Shown here piece after piece: positions 1-6,712 of a DNA stretch of 15,321 nt (within the stretch, counting starts at the first letter, position 1; every line of letters begins with the position of its first letter). The stretch is from an uncultured Oscillospiraceae bacterium. GTDB lineage: Bacteria; Bacillota; Clostridia; Oscillospirales; Acutalibacteraceae. The position numbers and the translations under genes are program-made. The notes beneath the pieces were generated by a model that saw only the letters and a list, made by a program, of their open reading frames with translations, did not search any database and was not told where the DNA came from. The DNA lies in assembly GCA_900549675.1 (NCBI GenBank), contig URPG01000013.1, positions 1-15,321 on the forward strand. The letters are read 5' to 3'.

Positions 1-170
1 ATGACCATGGCTCCTACCGGCCCGATTTTGAATAGAAAAAGAATCAGCAACCCGGGAATGATCAGAAGATATAAAATATGATTTTTCTTTAAATCTTTTA
101 CAATTCTCTGCCCTAACGTTTTTTTTGGGAGAGCATAAGATGAAATAACGGCGGGGTTTGTTTTAGGCAT
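1..170 (-). CDS. LplB-like ABC transporter permease, N-terminal fragment
   Basis: The first 56 codons of a membrane protein that runs off the left edge. The start ATG at 168-170 follows a good AAAGGAG ribosome binding site with 7-nt spacing. After a polar, Lys-rich leader comes a first membrane segment (about residues 31-48, starting HILYLLIIPG) and then KIGPVGAM. This N-terminal arrangement, with a KN-x-x-LYLL-x-x-PG turn into the first helix and a K/Y-GP motif after it, is typical of LplB-type sugar permeases. It is the gene after the solute-binding lipoprotein in the same operon, so the two probably belong to one importer; a second permease is expected further left. The family call is good, but the substrate cannot be read from this fragment. 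Confidence 0.8.
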   Translation of the reverse strand, partial: MPKTNPAVISSYALPKKTLGQRIVKDLKKNHILYLLIIPGLLILFLFKIGPVGAMV

Positions 171-200
171 TTCAAACTCCTTTCATGCATTTAAAATCAC

Positions 201-239
201 TTTCAGAGTGCCTTATCTTACAATATCAGCACTCTGAAA
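201..239 (-). promoter_or_regulatory. Stem-loop between binding-protein and permease genes
   Basis: Perfect 11-bp inverted repeat: arms 201-211 (TTTCAGAGTGC) and 229-239 (GCACTCTGAAA) with a 17-nt loop. It lies in the 105-nt gap between the lipoprotein stop and the permease start. In the direction of transcription it is not followed by a run of U, so it is more likely a 3'-end stabiliser or partial processing/attenuation site than a full terminator. Such a hairpin after a binding-protein gene commonly lets the binding protein be made in excess over the membrane subunits; that role is inferred here. Confidence 0.6.
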
Positions 240-275
240 AATGATTATGCTTTTAAAATGCTTTAATAATTGATT

Positions 276-1889
276 TTAGCTGCCATACGTGTTGCGATAA
301 GCTTGCAACTGGATTTCTTCAATTCTGGCAAGTCCTTTATCATTCATTTCTTGTTGGAAAGCAGCCCACTCTGCTTCATTCAATTCGCGTGAACCATTGA
401 TAAATGAAACGATACCGGCAATTTGAGAATCATATACATTCGCAACCAAGTTAGAAAGTTCTTTGGATTCTATGTCTGTAAATTTCAGTGTATAGGAAGT
501 CATAAGATTTTCTTCTGTAAACAATCTTGCTGTTGCTTCAGAAATCAACGGGGCATTCCATTTGAAGAACGCTTCATCATCTACCGGTTTTGTCACGGTA
601 AGTCTGTCACTTAAGAAAGACCATTTTTTCTCACCGGCAGGTGTGGCTTCTTGTTCTGCATAATCTACAATAAATTCTTTCTCACCGTCGGCTGTGATTT
701 CATAGCTTTCACCCTCGACACCATAGTTGGCTAATATTATGCCCTCTTCAGAATACATATAATCTATGAATGTCAAAATGGCTTTTACGGTTTCTTCACT
801 AGCATTGGCATTGACGGCTGTGACGGTTTCATCATTGTATTTTACGCTGGTGGTAACCTTCATTGTTTTGCCGTTTTCATCTTTTAAGAAGTTTAAAACA
901 CCCATTTGATAATCAGGGTCAGCTTCCGGACCACCGTTATCCATAAACCACTGGGCGCGATTGTAGTAATCATAGAAAAGCGTGCTGTTGCCATTAAGCA
1001 TAGAGGCTTCCCAGTCAGCTTCGCTGGTTGTGCCGGAAATCCACTCCGGATTAATGAGGCCCTCGTCGTACCAGACTTTCATGGTTTCGGTCATTTTGTA
1101 AGCGCCGTCATTCATGATGTCAATAGAACCATCTTTATAGTGGCCAGCAATATAGACACCGTTTGATTCTTCGGCAGAAATATTACTGGCGGCACCGAAC
1201 CATGCGGCAAAACGAATGGCATTATCACGTCCGCTCAAGGGATAATAATTTTTGTTGTCCTTACCGTAAAATTCTTTCAGTTTGCGAAGGGCATTTGTAA
1301 AGTCTTCCACGGTTATAACAGATTCAGGATCAATGCCTGCTTTAGTGAAATGATCAACACGATAGCCAATCAAATCAGCAAAAATAGGAGTTTCTTTTGA
1401 AAGCCCATAGATGGCCCCTTCTTCATTGGTAACCAAAGATTTATAAATAGGATCATTGTCAATATACTTTTGCAAATTTGGTGCATATTCTTTTATCTTC
1501 GGTGCTAAATCCATAAAAACACCTTGAGGGCCATACACATTTGTCTGTGTCAGCTTTGTCATGGTAGCATCCGGCAGCGTGTTGCTGATAATGCGCTGGT
1601 CAACTTCTGAATAAAAGTCTGAAAATTCTTCCGGTCCAGAAATATATTCTACAGTGATACCAGTTCTTTTAACCGCTTCATCATACCATTTAAGTTCTTT
1701 AATCCAATCAGCATAAGTGGAGCGCATAAACATGGTATAGGTATTTGCGCCTCCGGTAGAAGATGCATCTGTGTTTGAAGCATTTGGTGCCGTTGAAGAA
1801 GCCGTGTCCTTTCCTTTACATCCCGCTAAAAGCGTTGCAAGCATAACAACAGACAGTAAAATGGCTCCCATTTTTTTTGACATTTTCAT
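276..1889 (-). CDS. LplA-type extracellular solute-binding lipoprotein
   Basis: A 537-residue substrate-binding subunit of a CUT1-like ABC importer, anchored outside the membrane. The N-terminus is a lipoprotein signal: a Lys-rich start, a hydrophobic stretch (about residues 8-21) and the lipobox LAGC, with the lipidated Cys at residue 24. A Ser/Thr/Asn-rich linker follows, then a mature domain of about 490 residues, the length usual for the LplA/YtcQ group that handles complex sugars and uronic-acid-type ligands. The start at 1889 is set by AGGAGG at 1895-1900, 5 nt upstream; a second Met at 1883 is also possible. The gene begins 9 nt after the PdxA-type gene and its ribosome binding site overlaps that gene's stop codon, so the two are co-transcribed and probably translationally coupled. 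Ligand inferred from context: an acid sugar or a glycoside containing one. Confidence 0.9.
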   Translation of the reverse strand: MKMSKKMGAILLSVVMLATLLAGCKGKDTASSTAPNASNTDASSTGGANTYTMFMRSTYADWIKELKWYDEAVKRTGITVEYISGPEEFSDFYSEVDQRIISNTLPDATMTKLTQTNVYGPQGVFMDLAPKIKEYAPNLQKYIDNDPIYKSLVTNEEGAIYGLSKETPIFADLIGYRVDHFTKAGIDPESVITVEDFTNALRKLKEFYGKDNKNYYPLSGRDNAIRFAAWFGAASNISAEESNGVYIAGHYKDGSIDIMNDGAYKMTETMKVWYDEGLINPEWISGTTSEADWEASMLNGNSTLFYDYYNRAQWFMDNGGPEADPDYQMGVLNFLKDENGKTMKVTTSVKYNDETVTAVNANASEETVKAILTFIDYMYSEEGIILANYGVEGESYEITADGEKEFIVDYAEQEATPAGEKKWSFLSDRLTVTKPVDDEAFFKWNAPLISEATARLFTEENLMTSYTLKFTDIESKELSNLVANVYDSQIAGIVSFINGSRELNEAEWAAFQQEMNDKGLARIEEIQLQAYRNTYGS

Positions 1890-1898
1890 AAAATCCTC

Positions 1899-2969
1899 CT
1901 AAAAATTCATATATGAACCTGTTTTACACTTTTGCGGTTTTTTGCTCTGTGCAAAACGGATTGCATACTCGATTGCGTGTAAAAGGCTCAGCTCACTGGC
2001 TGTTCCTTTTCCGGCCTGATCAAATGCTGTGCCGTGGTCTACTGAAGTTCGAATAATAGGCAGCCCTAGTGTGATGTTCACACCTTGGACTTGTTCCCAG
2101 CAGCCTTCTTTGCGGTTGTAAACAAAACCAAGAACCTTTAACGGAATATGACCCTGATCATGATACATCGCCACCGAAATATCATACCAGCCGCCAAGTG
2201 CTTTTGAAAAGAGCGTGTCCGGCGGAACAGGGCCTGCTGCCAAAATACCCTCTGCACAAGCAGCTTCGACGGCAGGCGTAATTTCGTTTATTTCTTCCCG
2301 CCCGAACAAACCGTTTTCACCACTATGCGGGTTGAGACCCGCCACCCCTACCTTGGGGTTTTCAATGCCCATATCCAAACAGGCCTGATGGGCAATGCGA
2401 ATAACCTCTAACACTCTGTCTTTTTTGACACGGTCACAAGCTTCACGCAAAGAAACATGGGTTGAAACATGCACTACACGCAAATCTTGGTGCACCAGCA
2501 TCATGGTGTATTTTTTTGTTCCGGTAAATTCAGCATAAATTTCAGTGTGACCTGAAAAATGATGTCCTGCTAAATTCATGGCCTCTTTATTCAGTGCGTT
2601 GGTTACGGTGGCATCTATTTCACCTGCCAAAGCCAGCTCAATTACCTTTTTCACATATTGAAAGGCGGCTTCTCCTGCTAGTGCAGAAACTTGTCCCATT
2701 TCAATTTGATGTTCGGCAATCAGTTTCATATCCAGTACATCCACTGTTCCATATTCAAACTTAGCTTCAGAAACAGCAGTAACCGGGTTAATCTTTAGCT
2801 GAGGCACACCATTCACGTTAAGTGCTTGTTCTAAACAGCATGCATCTCCAATGATAATTGGGCGGCTGTTTTCATATACAATTGGAGAAGCCAGTGCCTT
2901 TAGCGTGATTTCAGGCCCAATGCTGGCCGGATCTCCCATTGTAATGCCAATAATCGGTTTTTCTGTCAT
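1899..2969 (-). CDS. pdxA2: PdxA2-type 4-phospho-acid-sugar dehydrogenase (PdxA family)
   Basis: A 356-residue cytoplasmic NAD(P)-dependent, metal-dependent oxidative decarboxylase of the PdxA family. Family marks in order: GITMGDPASIGPE (residues 8-20), GHHFSGHTE (135-143), STHVSL with metal ligand H171, NPHSGE with H215, YHDQGHIPLK with H270, and RTSVDHGTAFDQAGKGTAS near the end. The three His match the H166/H211/H266 set of E. coli PdxA. In PdxA2 enzymes next to DUF1537 kinases, the known reaction is oxidation and decarboxylation of D-threonate- or D-erythronate-4-phosphate to dihydroxyacetone phosphate and CO2. The operon partner here is such a kinase and no pyridoxine gene is present, so catabolism is favoured over vitamin B6 synthesis. 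AAGGAGG lies just before the start and overlaps the stop of the previous gene. The stereochemistry of the substrate cannot be decided from sequence. Confidence 0.9.
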   Translation of the reverse strand: MTEKPIIGITMGDPASIGPEITLKALASPIVYENSRPIIIGDACCLEQALNVNGVPQLKINPVTAVSEAKFEYGTVDVLDMKLIAEHQIEMGQVSALAGEAAFQYVKKVIELALAGEIDATVTNALNKEAMNLAGHHFSGHTEIYAEFTGTKKYTMMLVHQDLRVVHVSTHVSLREACDRVKKDRVLEVIRIAHQACLDMGIENPKVGVAGLNPHSGENGLFGREEINEITPAVEAACAEGILAAGPVPPDTLFSKALGGWYDISVAMYHDQGHIPLKVLGFVYNRKEGCWEQVQGVNITLGLPIIRTSVDHGTAFDQAGKGTASELSLLHAIEYAIRFAQSKKPQKCKTGSYMNF

Positions 2970-2978
2970 GATACCTCC

Positions 2979-3872
2979 TTATTTAATTCCCTTTGCTTTG
3001 TAGTCGTCCAAAACCTGCTGAATCGCCGCAAGAGCCTCTTCAGAAAGCTGATTGAACGGACTTCTGCATTTTCCTACCGGATAACCTAACATGGCTGTTG
3101 CTGTTTTGACAATGGTGTTAGGATTTCCATATTTGAAACAACTGCGAAAACTGCGAATATTATCTTGATAAGCACGAGCTTGATCAATTTCGCCGTTTAT
3201 AAATGACTGGAAGATATTCACCATATTTTGAGGAAAAACATTAGAACATCCAGCAATACCACCGCTTCCTCCTGCTAGAAGATTCCAAAGAATTAACGAA
3301 TCATTCCCGGAAAGTACGGCAAAATCTTTCCCTTTTGTTCGCTCTATATATTGCAGCATATTGTCAAAGTTGCCGCTGCTGTCCTTTGCGCCCACAATAT
3401 TGTCTACTTCAGAGAGCCTTTCTACCAAAGCAGGAGAAAGTGAATTGCCTGCTCTTGCGGGGATATTATAGAGTACAATCGGCAAATCAACTGATTCAGC
3501 CACTTCTTTATAATGGGTATACAATTCTTCCTGCGAAGCTTGTGCGAAGTACGGTGCAACAATCGATAAAATGTCAGCACCCAGTTCTTTTGCTTTTCTA
3601 GACAAGCGAATCGTATCTTTTGTGCCGGCACATCCGGTTCCGGAATATACCGGCACTCTCTTTTTGGTTTCATCAATAATGACAGAAAGTACAAACTCTT
3701 TTTCACTGTCACTTAAAATATAAGACTCGCCATTTGTGCCAAAAGCAAAAATACCATGAATGCCCGCCTCAATCATTCGATTGACTTGATGGCGGAGTTC
3801 TGTTTCATTGACACTTTCGTCCTCGTTCATCGGTGTGAGGATAGGACAAATAATTCCTTTTATATCCGTCAT
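2979..3872 (-). CDS. DapA-superfamily class I aldolase/lyase
   Basis: A 297-residue TIM-barrel protein of the dihydrodipicolinate synthase / N-acetylneuraminate lyase family, of normal length. Schiff-base lysine K163 lies in GAKDSSG, the catalytic Tyr Y135 in LYNIPAR (R140 conserved), Y108 in APYFAQ, and the keto-acid-binding loop is GTNGE (45-49). True dihydrodipicolinate synthases usually have GTTGE in that loop, so the Asn suggests another reaction, such as retro-aldol cleavage of a 2-keto-3-deoxy acid to pyruvate and an aldehyde. Position between an aldehyde/alcohol dehydrogenase and a PdxA2 enzyme supports a sugar-acid role. The ribosome binding site AAAGGAA is 7 nt before the ATG. The gap to the dehydrogenase gene upstream is 68 nt; the next gene starts 9 nt after this stop. 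The family is sure; the substrate is inferred. Confidence 0.88.
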   Translation of the reverse strand: MTDIKGIICPILTPMNEDESVNETELRHQVNRMIEAGIHGIFAFGTNGESYILSDSEKEFVLSVIIDETKKRVPVYSGTGCAGTKDTIRLSRKAKELGADILSIVAPYFAQASQEELYTHYKEVAESVDLPIVLYNIPARAGNSLSPALVERLSEVDNIVGAKDSSGNFDNMLQYIERTKGKDFAVLSGNDSLILWNLLAGGSGGIAGCSNVFPQNMVNIFQSFINGEIDQARAYQDNIRSFRSCFKYGNPNTIVKTATAMLGYPVGKCRSPFNQLSEEALAAIQQVLDDYKAKGIK

Positions 3873-3940
3873 GTTGAAGTTCCTTTCTTTTCCTTTTATA
3901 AAGAACGATCCATTAGCATTTTTGCTGAATCAGATACCTG

Positions 3941-5086
3941 TTATAACACGGCCAAATAAATCTGTTTCGCATCTTCTGCCGTAACCGTCCGTTTGTTATT
4001 GACCAATAAGCGCTGAACTTCCATGCCGGCCGTAACCAAGTCTTCTAAGTCATCTCGGCTGACATGATACGCCGAGAGATTAAACGGCAGCTCTAATTGA
4101 ATTAAAATTCTCTCTATTTCATCAATTATCCACTGCGCCTTTTTCTCAGTATCTGTCAAATCTTTTTTGCCCAAGGCGTCATAAATTTCCTCAAATTCTT
4201 TTTGACAAGCCTGCTGATTAAAACGCATAACTGGCAATAGCATAATTGCATTTGAAACGCCATGTGCAATATGATATTTCCCCCCTAGCGGGTAAGATAA
4301 CGCATGAACGGCTGTTGTGCCCGAAGAAGCGATGGCCACGCCGCCATAAAAAGCAGCCAGCATCATCTTATTTTTTTCTTCCAGTGCATCGGGGTCTTCA
4401 CAAGCTTTGACAATATGAGGAAAAATCAGCTTCATAGACTCCATCGCAAACAGATTACTAAATGGATTGGCCTTGTTTGAGGTGTAGCACTCAATGGCAT
4501 GACAAAGAGCATCCACTCCCGTCGCAGCCGCTATTTTTTTAGGCAGATTTCTAATCATTCTGCCATCTAAAATGACAACATCCGGCATCATCTCTTCATT
4601 CACTATGCCAACTTTAAGCTCTCTTTCCGGTACCGATACGATACTGTTTGGTGTCGCTTCAGCACCCGTGCCTGCGGTGGTCGGAATCATGATTGAATAG
4701 ATTTGCTTTTTTCCCTTGAGCGGGTCGCCCAATAAATCTCTTACACTATACTGATCGGTCGCCGCAATGGAGGCCAGTTTAGCAACATCCATTACGCTGC
4801 CGCCGCCTATTGCTAGAATAAGGTCTGCGCCAAACCCACGAAAATGCTCAATAATTTCTTGCGCCTGATCACAAGTTGGTTCTGCGGGCAGATCATTAAA
4901 TATCTGAATTTCAACTCCACTGTCTTTCAATTGAGCCAATGGGATATCCACAGCACCTGATTTCTGAACGCCGGCATCGGTAAAGACAGCGGCTTTTTTA
5001 AATTTGCCTTGCACTAACAGTTTAATTTGTTCCAGTGCGTTTTCTCCGCTGTAAACCTTATGAGGTAATTTTAGCGAATAATCCAT
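3941..5086 (-). CDS. Iron-containing alcohol dehydrogenase (group III)
   Basis: A 381-residue cytoplasmic NAD(P)-dependent dehydrogenase of the Fe-ADH family. Visible marks, numbered from the chosen start: the dinucleotide loop GGGSVMDVAK (94-103), PTTAGTGAE (135-143), and the metal ligands D192 and H196 (GVDALCHAIECY), H261 (HALSYPLGGK) and H275 (HIAHGVSNA). An in-frame ATG exists at 5107, but it has only a weak AGG about 11 nt upstream. The ATG at 5086 has AAGGGA 8 nt upstream and starts directly on the family's usual N-terminus (MDYSLKLPHKVYSG), so it is preferred. Likely role in this operon: reduction of a short aldehyde, for example one released by the neighbouring aldolase, or reversible oxidation of a hydroxy acid. 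It follows the kinase gene after 47 nt. Substrate unknown. Confidence 0.88.
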   Translation of the reverse strand: MDYSLKLPHKVYSGENALEQIKLLVQGKFKKAAVFTDAGVQKSGAVDIPLAQLKDSGVEIQIFNDLPAEPTCDQAQEIIEHFRGFGADLILAIGGGSVMDVAKLASIAATDQYSVRDLLGDPLKGKKQIYSIMIPTTAGTGAEATPNSIVSVPERELKVGIVNEEMMPDVVILDGRMIRNLPKKIAAATGVDALCHAIECYTSNKANPFSNLFAMESMKLIFPHIVKACEDPDALEEKNKMMLAAFYGGVAIASSGTTAVHALSYPLGGKYHIAHGVSNAIMLLPVMRFNQQACQKEFEEIYDALGKKDLTDTEKKAQWIIDEIERILIQLELPFNLSAYHVSRDDLEDLVTAGMEVQRLLVNNKRTVTAEDAKQIYLAVL

Positions 5087-5133
5087 TTCAACGTTCCCTT
5101 CTTTCATAATGAATAAAGCCTGATTTTCATTTC

Positions 5134-6399
5134 TTACAATCTATTTTCTGCTAATCGATGCGAAATTTCTTCCAATAAGTTCTCGTCTCCAAATCCGCCA
5201 GATTTAGAGATAAGCCATAATTTTTGCCCTTCGATTTGAATGACAGACAATACCGTGCCGGGGTTCAATTCACAAACAGGAGAAATTTCTTTTAGGTCCA
5301 TTTGCCTGATAAAACCAAGCAGCGTATCTCCGCCGATAATCATTAATGTTCGATTTTGTATATACCCGTGTGAAAAAATTTGTTCCATAAATTCGCCTAA
5401 TGCAAAAGAAACCTTTGCCCACACTGATTCTATTTCCACATTATGAGTGTTCAGATATGTTTCCATCTGAATTCTTTGTGAAATCCCCGTGTCTATCATA
5501 ACAGGAACATCTCCTGCAAAAACATTCTCTAAAGAATCAACCCATGCCTTTCCTTCTTCTGAGGAAAAATACTGGGGTGTTAAAAGCTGATGGGGTTGCA
5601 TGGCAATTCGTATGCTTCCTTTTTTTTCTGCATACTCGATTTGCTTTCTGGTGATGGGATTCAGACTGCCGCAAACCGTCACCAGCGGTTTATTTACAAA
5701 AGGGATTGTTACCTCTTTCTTTTGAAAGCCTATATATTCCGGCAATATCGCAGCAAATCCGGCACAGCCGGCTACCACTTTCAGTTGGTCTTTTCTGCTT
5801 AGATGAGCCGCAATTCTATGAAAATCATCATTGGTTTCGCTGTCAAAAATTCCAATCACCGGTTTTTCATAATCGGTATCAAAAGATTCTGTCACCGGTA
5901 TAAGCTCAGTATGCACCGGCAAACCTGCAAAAATATTTCTTAGGTAGGGCGACAGAACCGGTTCAAAGGGGTCTTTCCCAAAAACACTTTGATGAATGGG
6001 AACACCTTCAATATAATGAACTCCATTTTTTGTGATACGGTTCATTTTGGGAAAGGCAGGCAGAAACGGTAAAAAATATTGTCCGCTGGCTTCTAGTGCT
6101 GCTTGCAGCTCGCTGCCAATATTGCCTCTAAGCCCAGAATCCGTTTTGATATAAATGTGAGAAACAGATGAGTCTTTTGCTTTTTCAACTAGCCTATATG
6201 TTACATCATACGCTTCTTGTGAAGAGAGATGACGCAGTTCTGCGTTGACAACCGAAACATCAACCGCACTTCCTCCATAACCCTTTTCTAACACTTCCTG
6301 CAGTTTGGCAATTTTAACAGTTAACCCATATTGTGCAAATTGAACGCCTGTATCTAGTGCACCGGTAAAATCATCGGAAATTATTGCTACGGATATCAT
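5134..6399 (-). CDS. Four-carbon acid-sugar kinase (DUF1537 family)
   Basis: A 421-residue two-domain ATP-dependent kinase. The N-terminal acid-sugar-binding domain starts with ISDDFTGALDTGVQFA (7-22) and carries KTDSGLRGNIGSEL (85-98) and FLPAFPKMNR with GVPIHQSVFGKDPFEPV (112-148). The C-terminal nucleotide-binding domain shows AGCAGFA (210-216), GSLNPITRKQ (244-253), IIGGDT (354-359) and SKSGGFGDENLL (398-409). This is the full DUF1537 architecture (DtnK/OtnK group), whose members phosphorylate four-carbon acids such as D-threonate, D-erythronate or a 3-oxo-tetronate. With the PdxA2 gene downstream, D-threonate or D-erythronate kinase activity is the best guess. The start is an ATGA overlap with the 11-codon leader frame; its own GGGAG lies 7 nt upstream. 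First enzyme gene of the operon, divergent from the regulator. Confidence 0.9.
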   Translation of the reverse strand: MISVAIISDDFTGALDTGVQFAQYGLTVKIAKLQEVLEKGYGGSAVDVSVVNAELRHLSSQEAYDVTYRLVEKAKDSSVSHIYIKTDSGLRGNIGSELQAALEASGQYFLPFLPAFPKMNRITKNGVHYIEGVPIHQSVFGKDPFEPVLSPYLRNIFAGLPVHTELIPVTESFDTDYEKPVIGIFDSETNDDFHRIAAHLSRKDQLKVVAGCAGFAAILPEYIGFQKKEVTIPFVNKPLVTVCGSLNPITRKQIEYAEKKGSIRIAMQPHQLLTPQYFSSEEGKAWVDSLENVFAGDVPVMIDTGISQRIQMETYLNTHNVEIESVWAKVSFALGEFMEQIFSHGYIQNRTLMIIGGDTLLGFIRQMDLKEISPVCELNPGTVLSVIQIEGQKLWLISKSGGFGDENLLEEISHRLAENRL

Positions 6400-6431
6400 C
6401 CTTTAACTCCCTCTGTTTCAATATGACACAT
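6396..6431 (-). CDS. 11-residue leader frame translationally coupled to the kinase
   Basis: A short reading frame (MCHIETEGVKG, then TGA) directly before the kinase gene. Its start has the best ribosome binding site of this operon: AAGGAGGT with 7-nt spacing from the ATG (complement of about 6438-6446). Its TGA overlaps the kinase ATG as ATGA, a classic arrangement for translational coupling. It is in a different frame from the kinase, whose own N-terminus is canonical, so it is not a missed extension of that enzyme. It may be a loading site for ribosomes, or a leader peptide with a regulatory job. No run of a single amino acid suggests amino-acid attenuation. Confidence 0.55.
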   Translation of the reverse strand: MCHIETEGVKG

Positions 6432-6494
6432 AATTTTACCTCCTTGAATATATTTTAGAGAATATTCACAGATAAATAAATCTATGTGTATAAG

Positions 6495-6521
6495 ATTATC
6501 ATCTATTTATTCATTTTTCAA
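6495..6521 (-). promoter_or_regulatory. Possible operon promoter
   Basis: On the minus strand, TTGAAA (complement of 6516-6521) and GATAAT (complement of 6495-6500) resemble vegetative -35 and -10 boxes. The spacer is only 15 nt instead of about 17, so this may be an activator-dependent promoter or a chance match in AT-rich DNA. It would give a 5' leader of about 55-60 nt before the leader-frame ATG at 6431. Confidence 0.3.
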
Positions 6522-6554
6522 CACAATTATTTCTATTTATTCTATATTATTGTT

Positions 6555-6626
6555 TAATAATGAAACATTTATATAGAATTTGATTTTAAATCATAAATTT
6601 GTTATTATAATATATAATAATGAAAC
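6555..6626. repeat. 12-bp direct repeat pair, 60 bp apart
   Basis: TAATAATGAAAC occurs identically at 6555-6566 and 6615-6626, about 90-160 bp upstream of the regulator start. The exact 60-bp spacing and the palindrome between the copies suggest protein-binding sites rather than a duplicated gene piece. The high A+T of the region lowers the weight of the match. Confidence 0.55.
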
Positions 6627-6712
6627 TAAACCCAAGCATTTAATTTTTTATTACCAAACGGGTTATTATTCTTTATTCATATTCTTCATTATAAGAAAGG
6701 GATGTAAATTTT

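Larger units (their letters stand above)
6432..6712. promoter_or_regulatory. Divergent control region between operon and regulator
   Basis: A very AT-rich 281-nt stretch that must hold promoters for both the leftward operon and the rightward regulator. It contains two families of spaced direct repeats: TCTATTTATTC at 6502-6512 and 6532-6542, exactly 30 bp apart, and TAATAATGAAAC at 6555-6566 and 6615-6626, exactly 60 bp apart. A 13-bp palindrome TGATTTTAAATCA (6581-6593) lies between the second pair. These are candidate operators for the divergent regulator. TATAAT-like hexamers occur at 6606-6611 and 6613-6618 on the + strand, but without a well-placed -35. No GG-N10-GC sigma-54 element was seen. 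Confidence 0.6.

Noticed and set aside
1899..2969. Pyridoxine (vitamin B6) biosynthesis function for the PdxA homologue
   Set aside because: No other B6 gene is nearby, and the DUF1537 kinase partner marks the catabolic PdxA2 group.
5087..5107. Longer N-terminus for the iron dehydrogenase from ATG 5107
   Set aside because: Weak ribosome binding site there; the ATG at 5086 has AAGGGA at a good distance and matches the family N-terminus.
6400..6712. Sigma-54 (-24/-12) promoter for the acid-sugar operon
   Set aside because: The regulator belongs to a sigma-54-activator-derived family, but no GG-N10-GC element was found on either strand of the gap and the regulator lacks GAFTGA.
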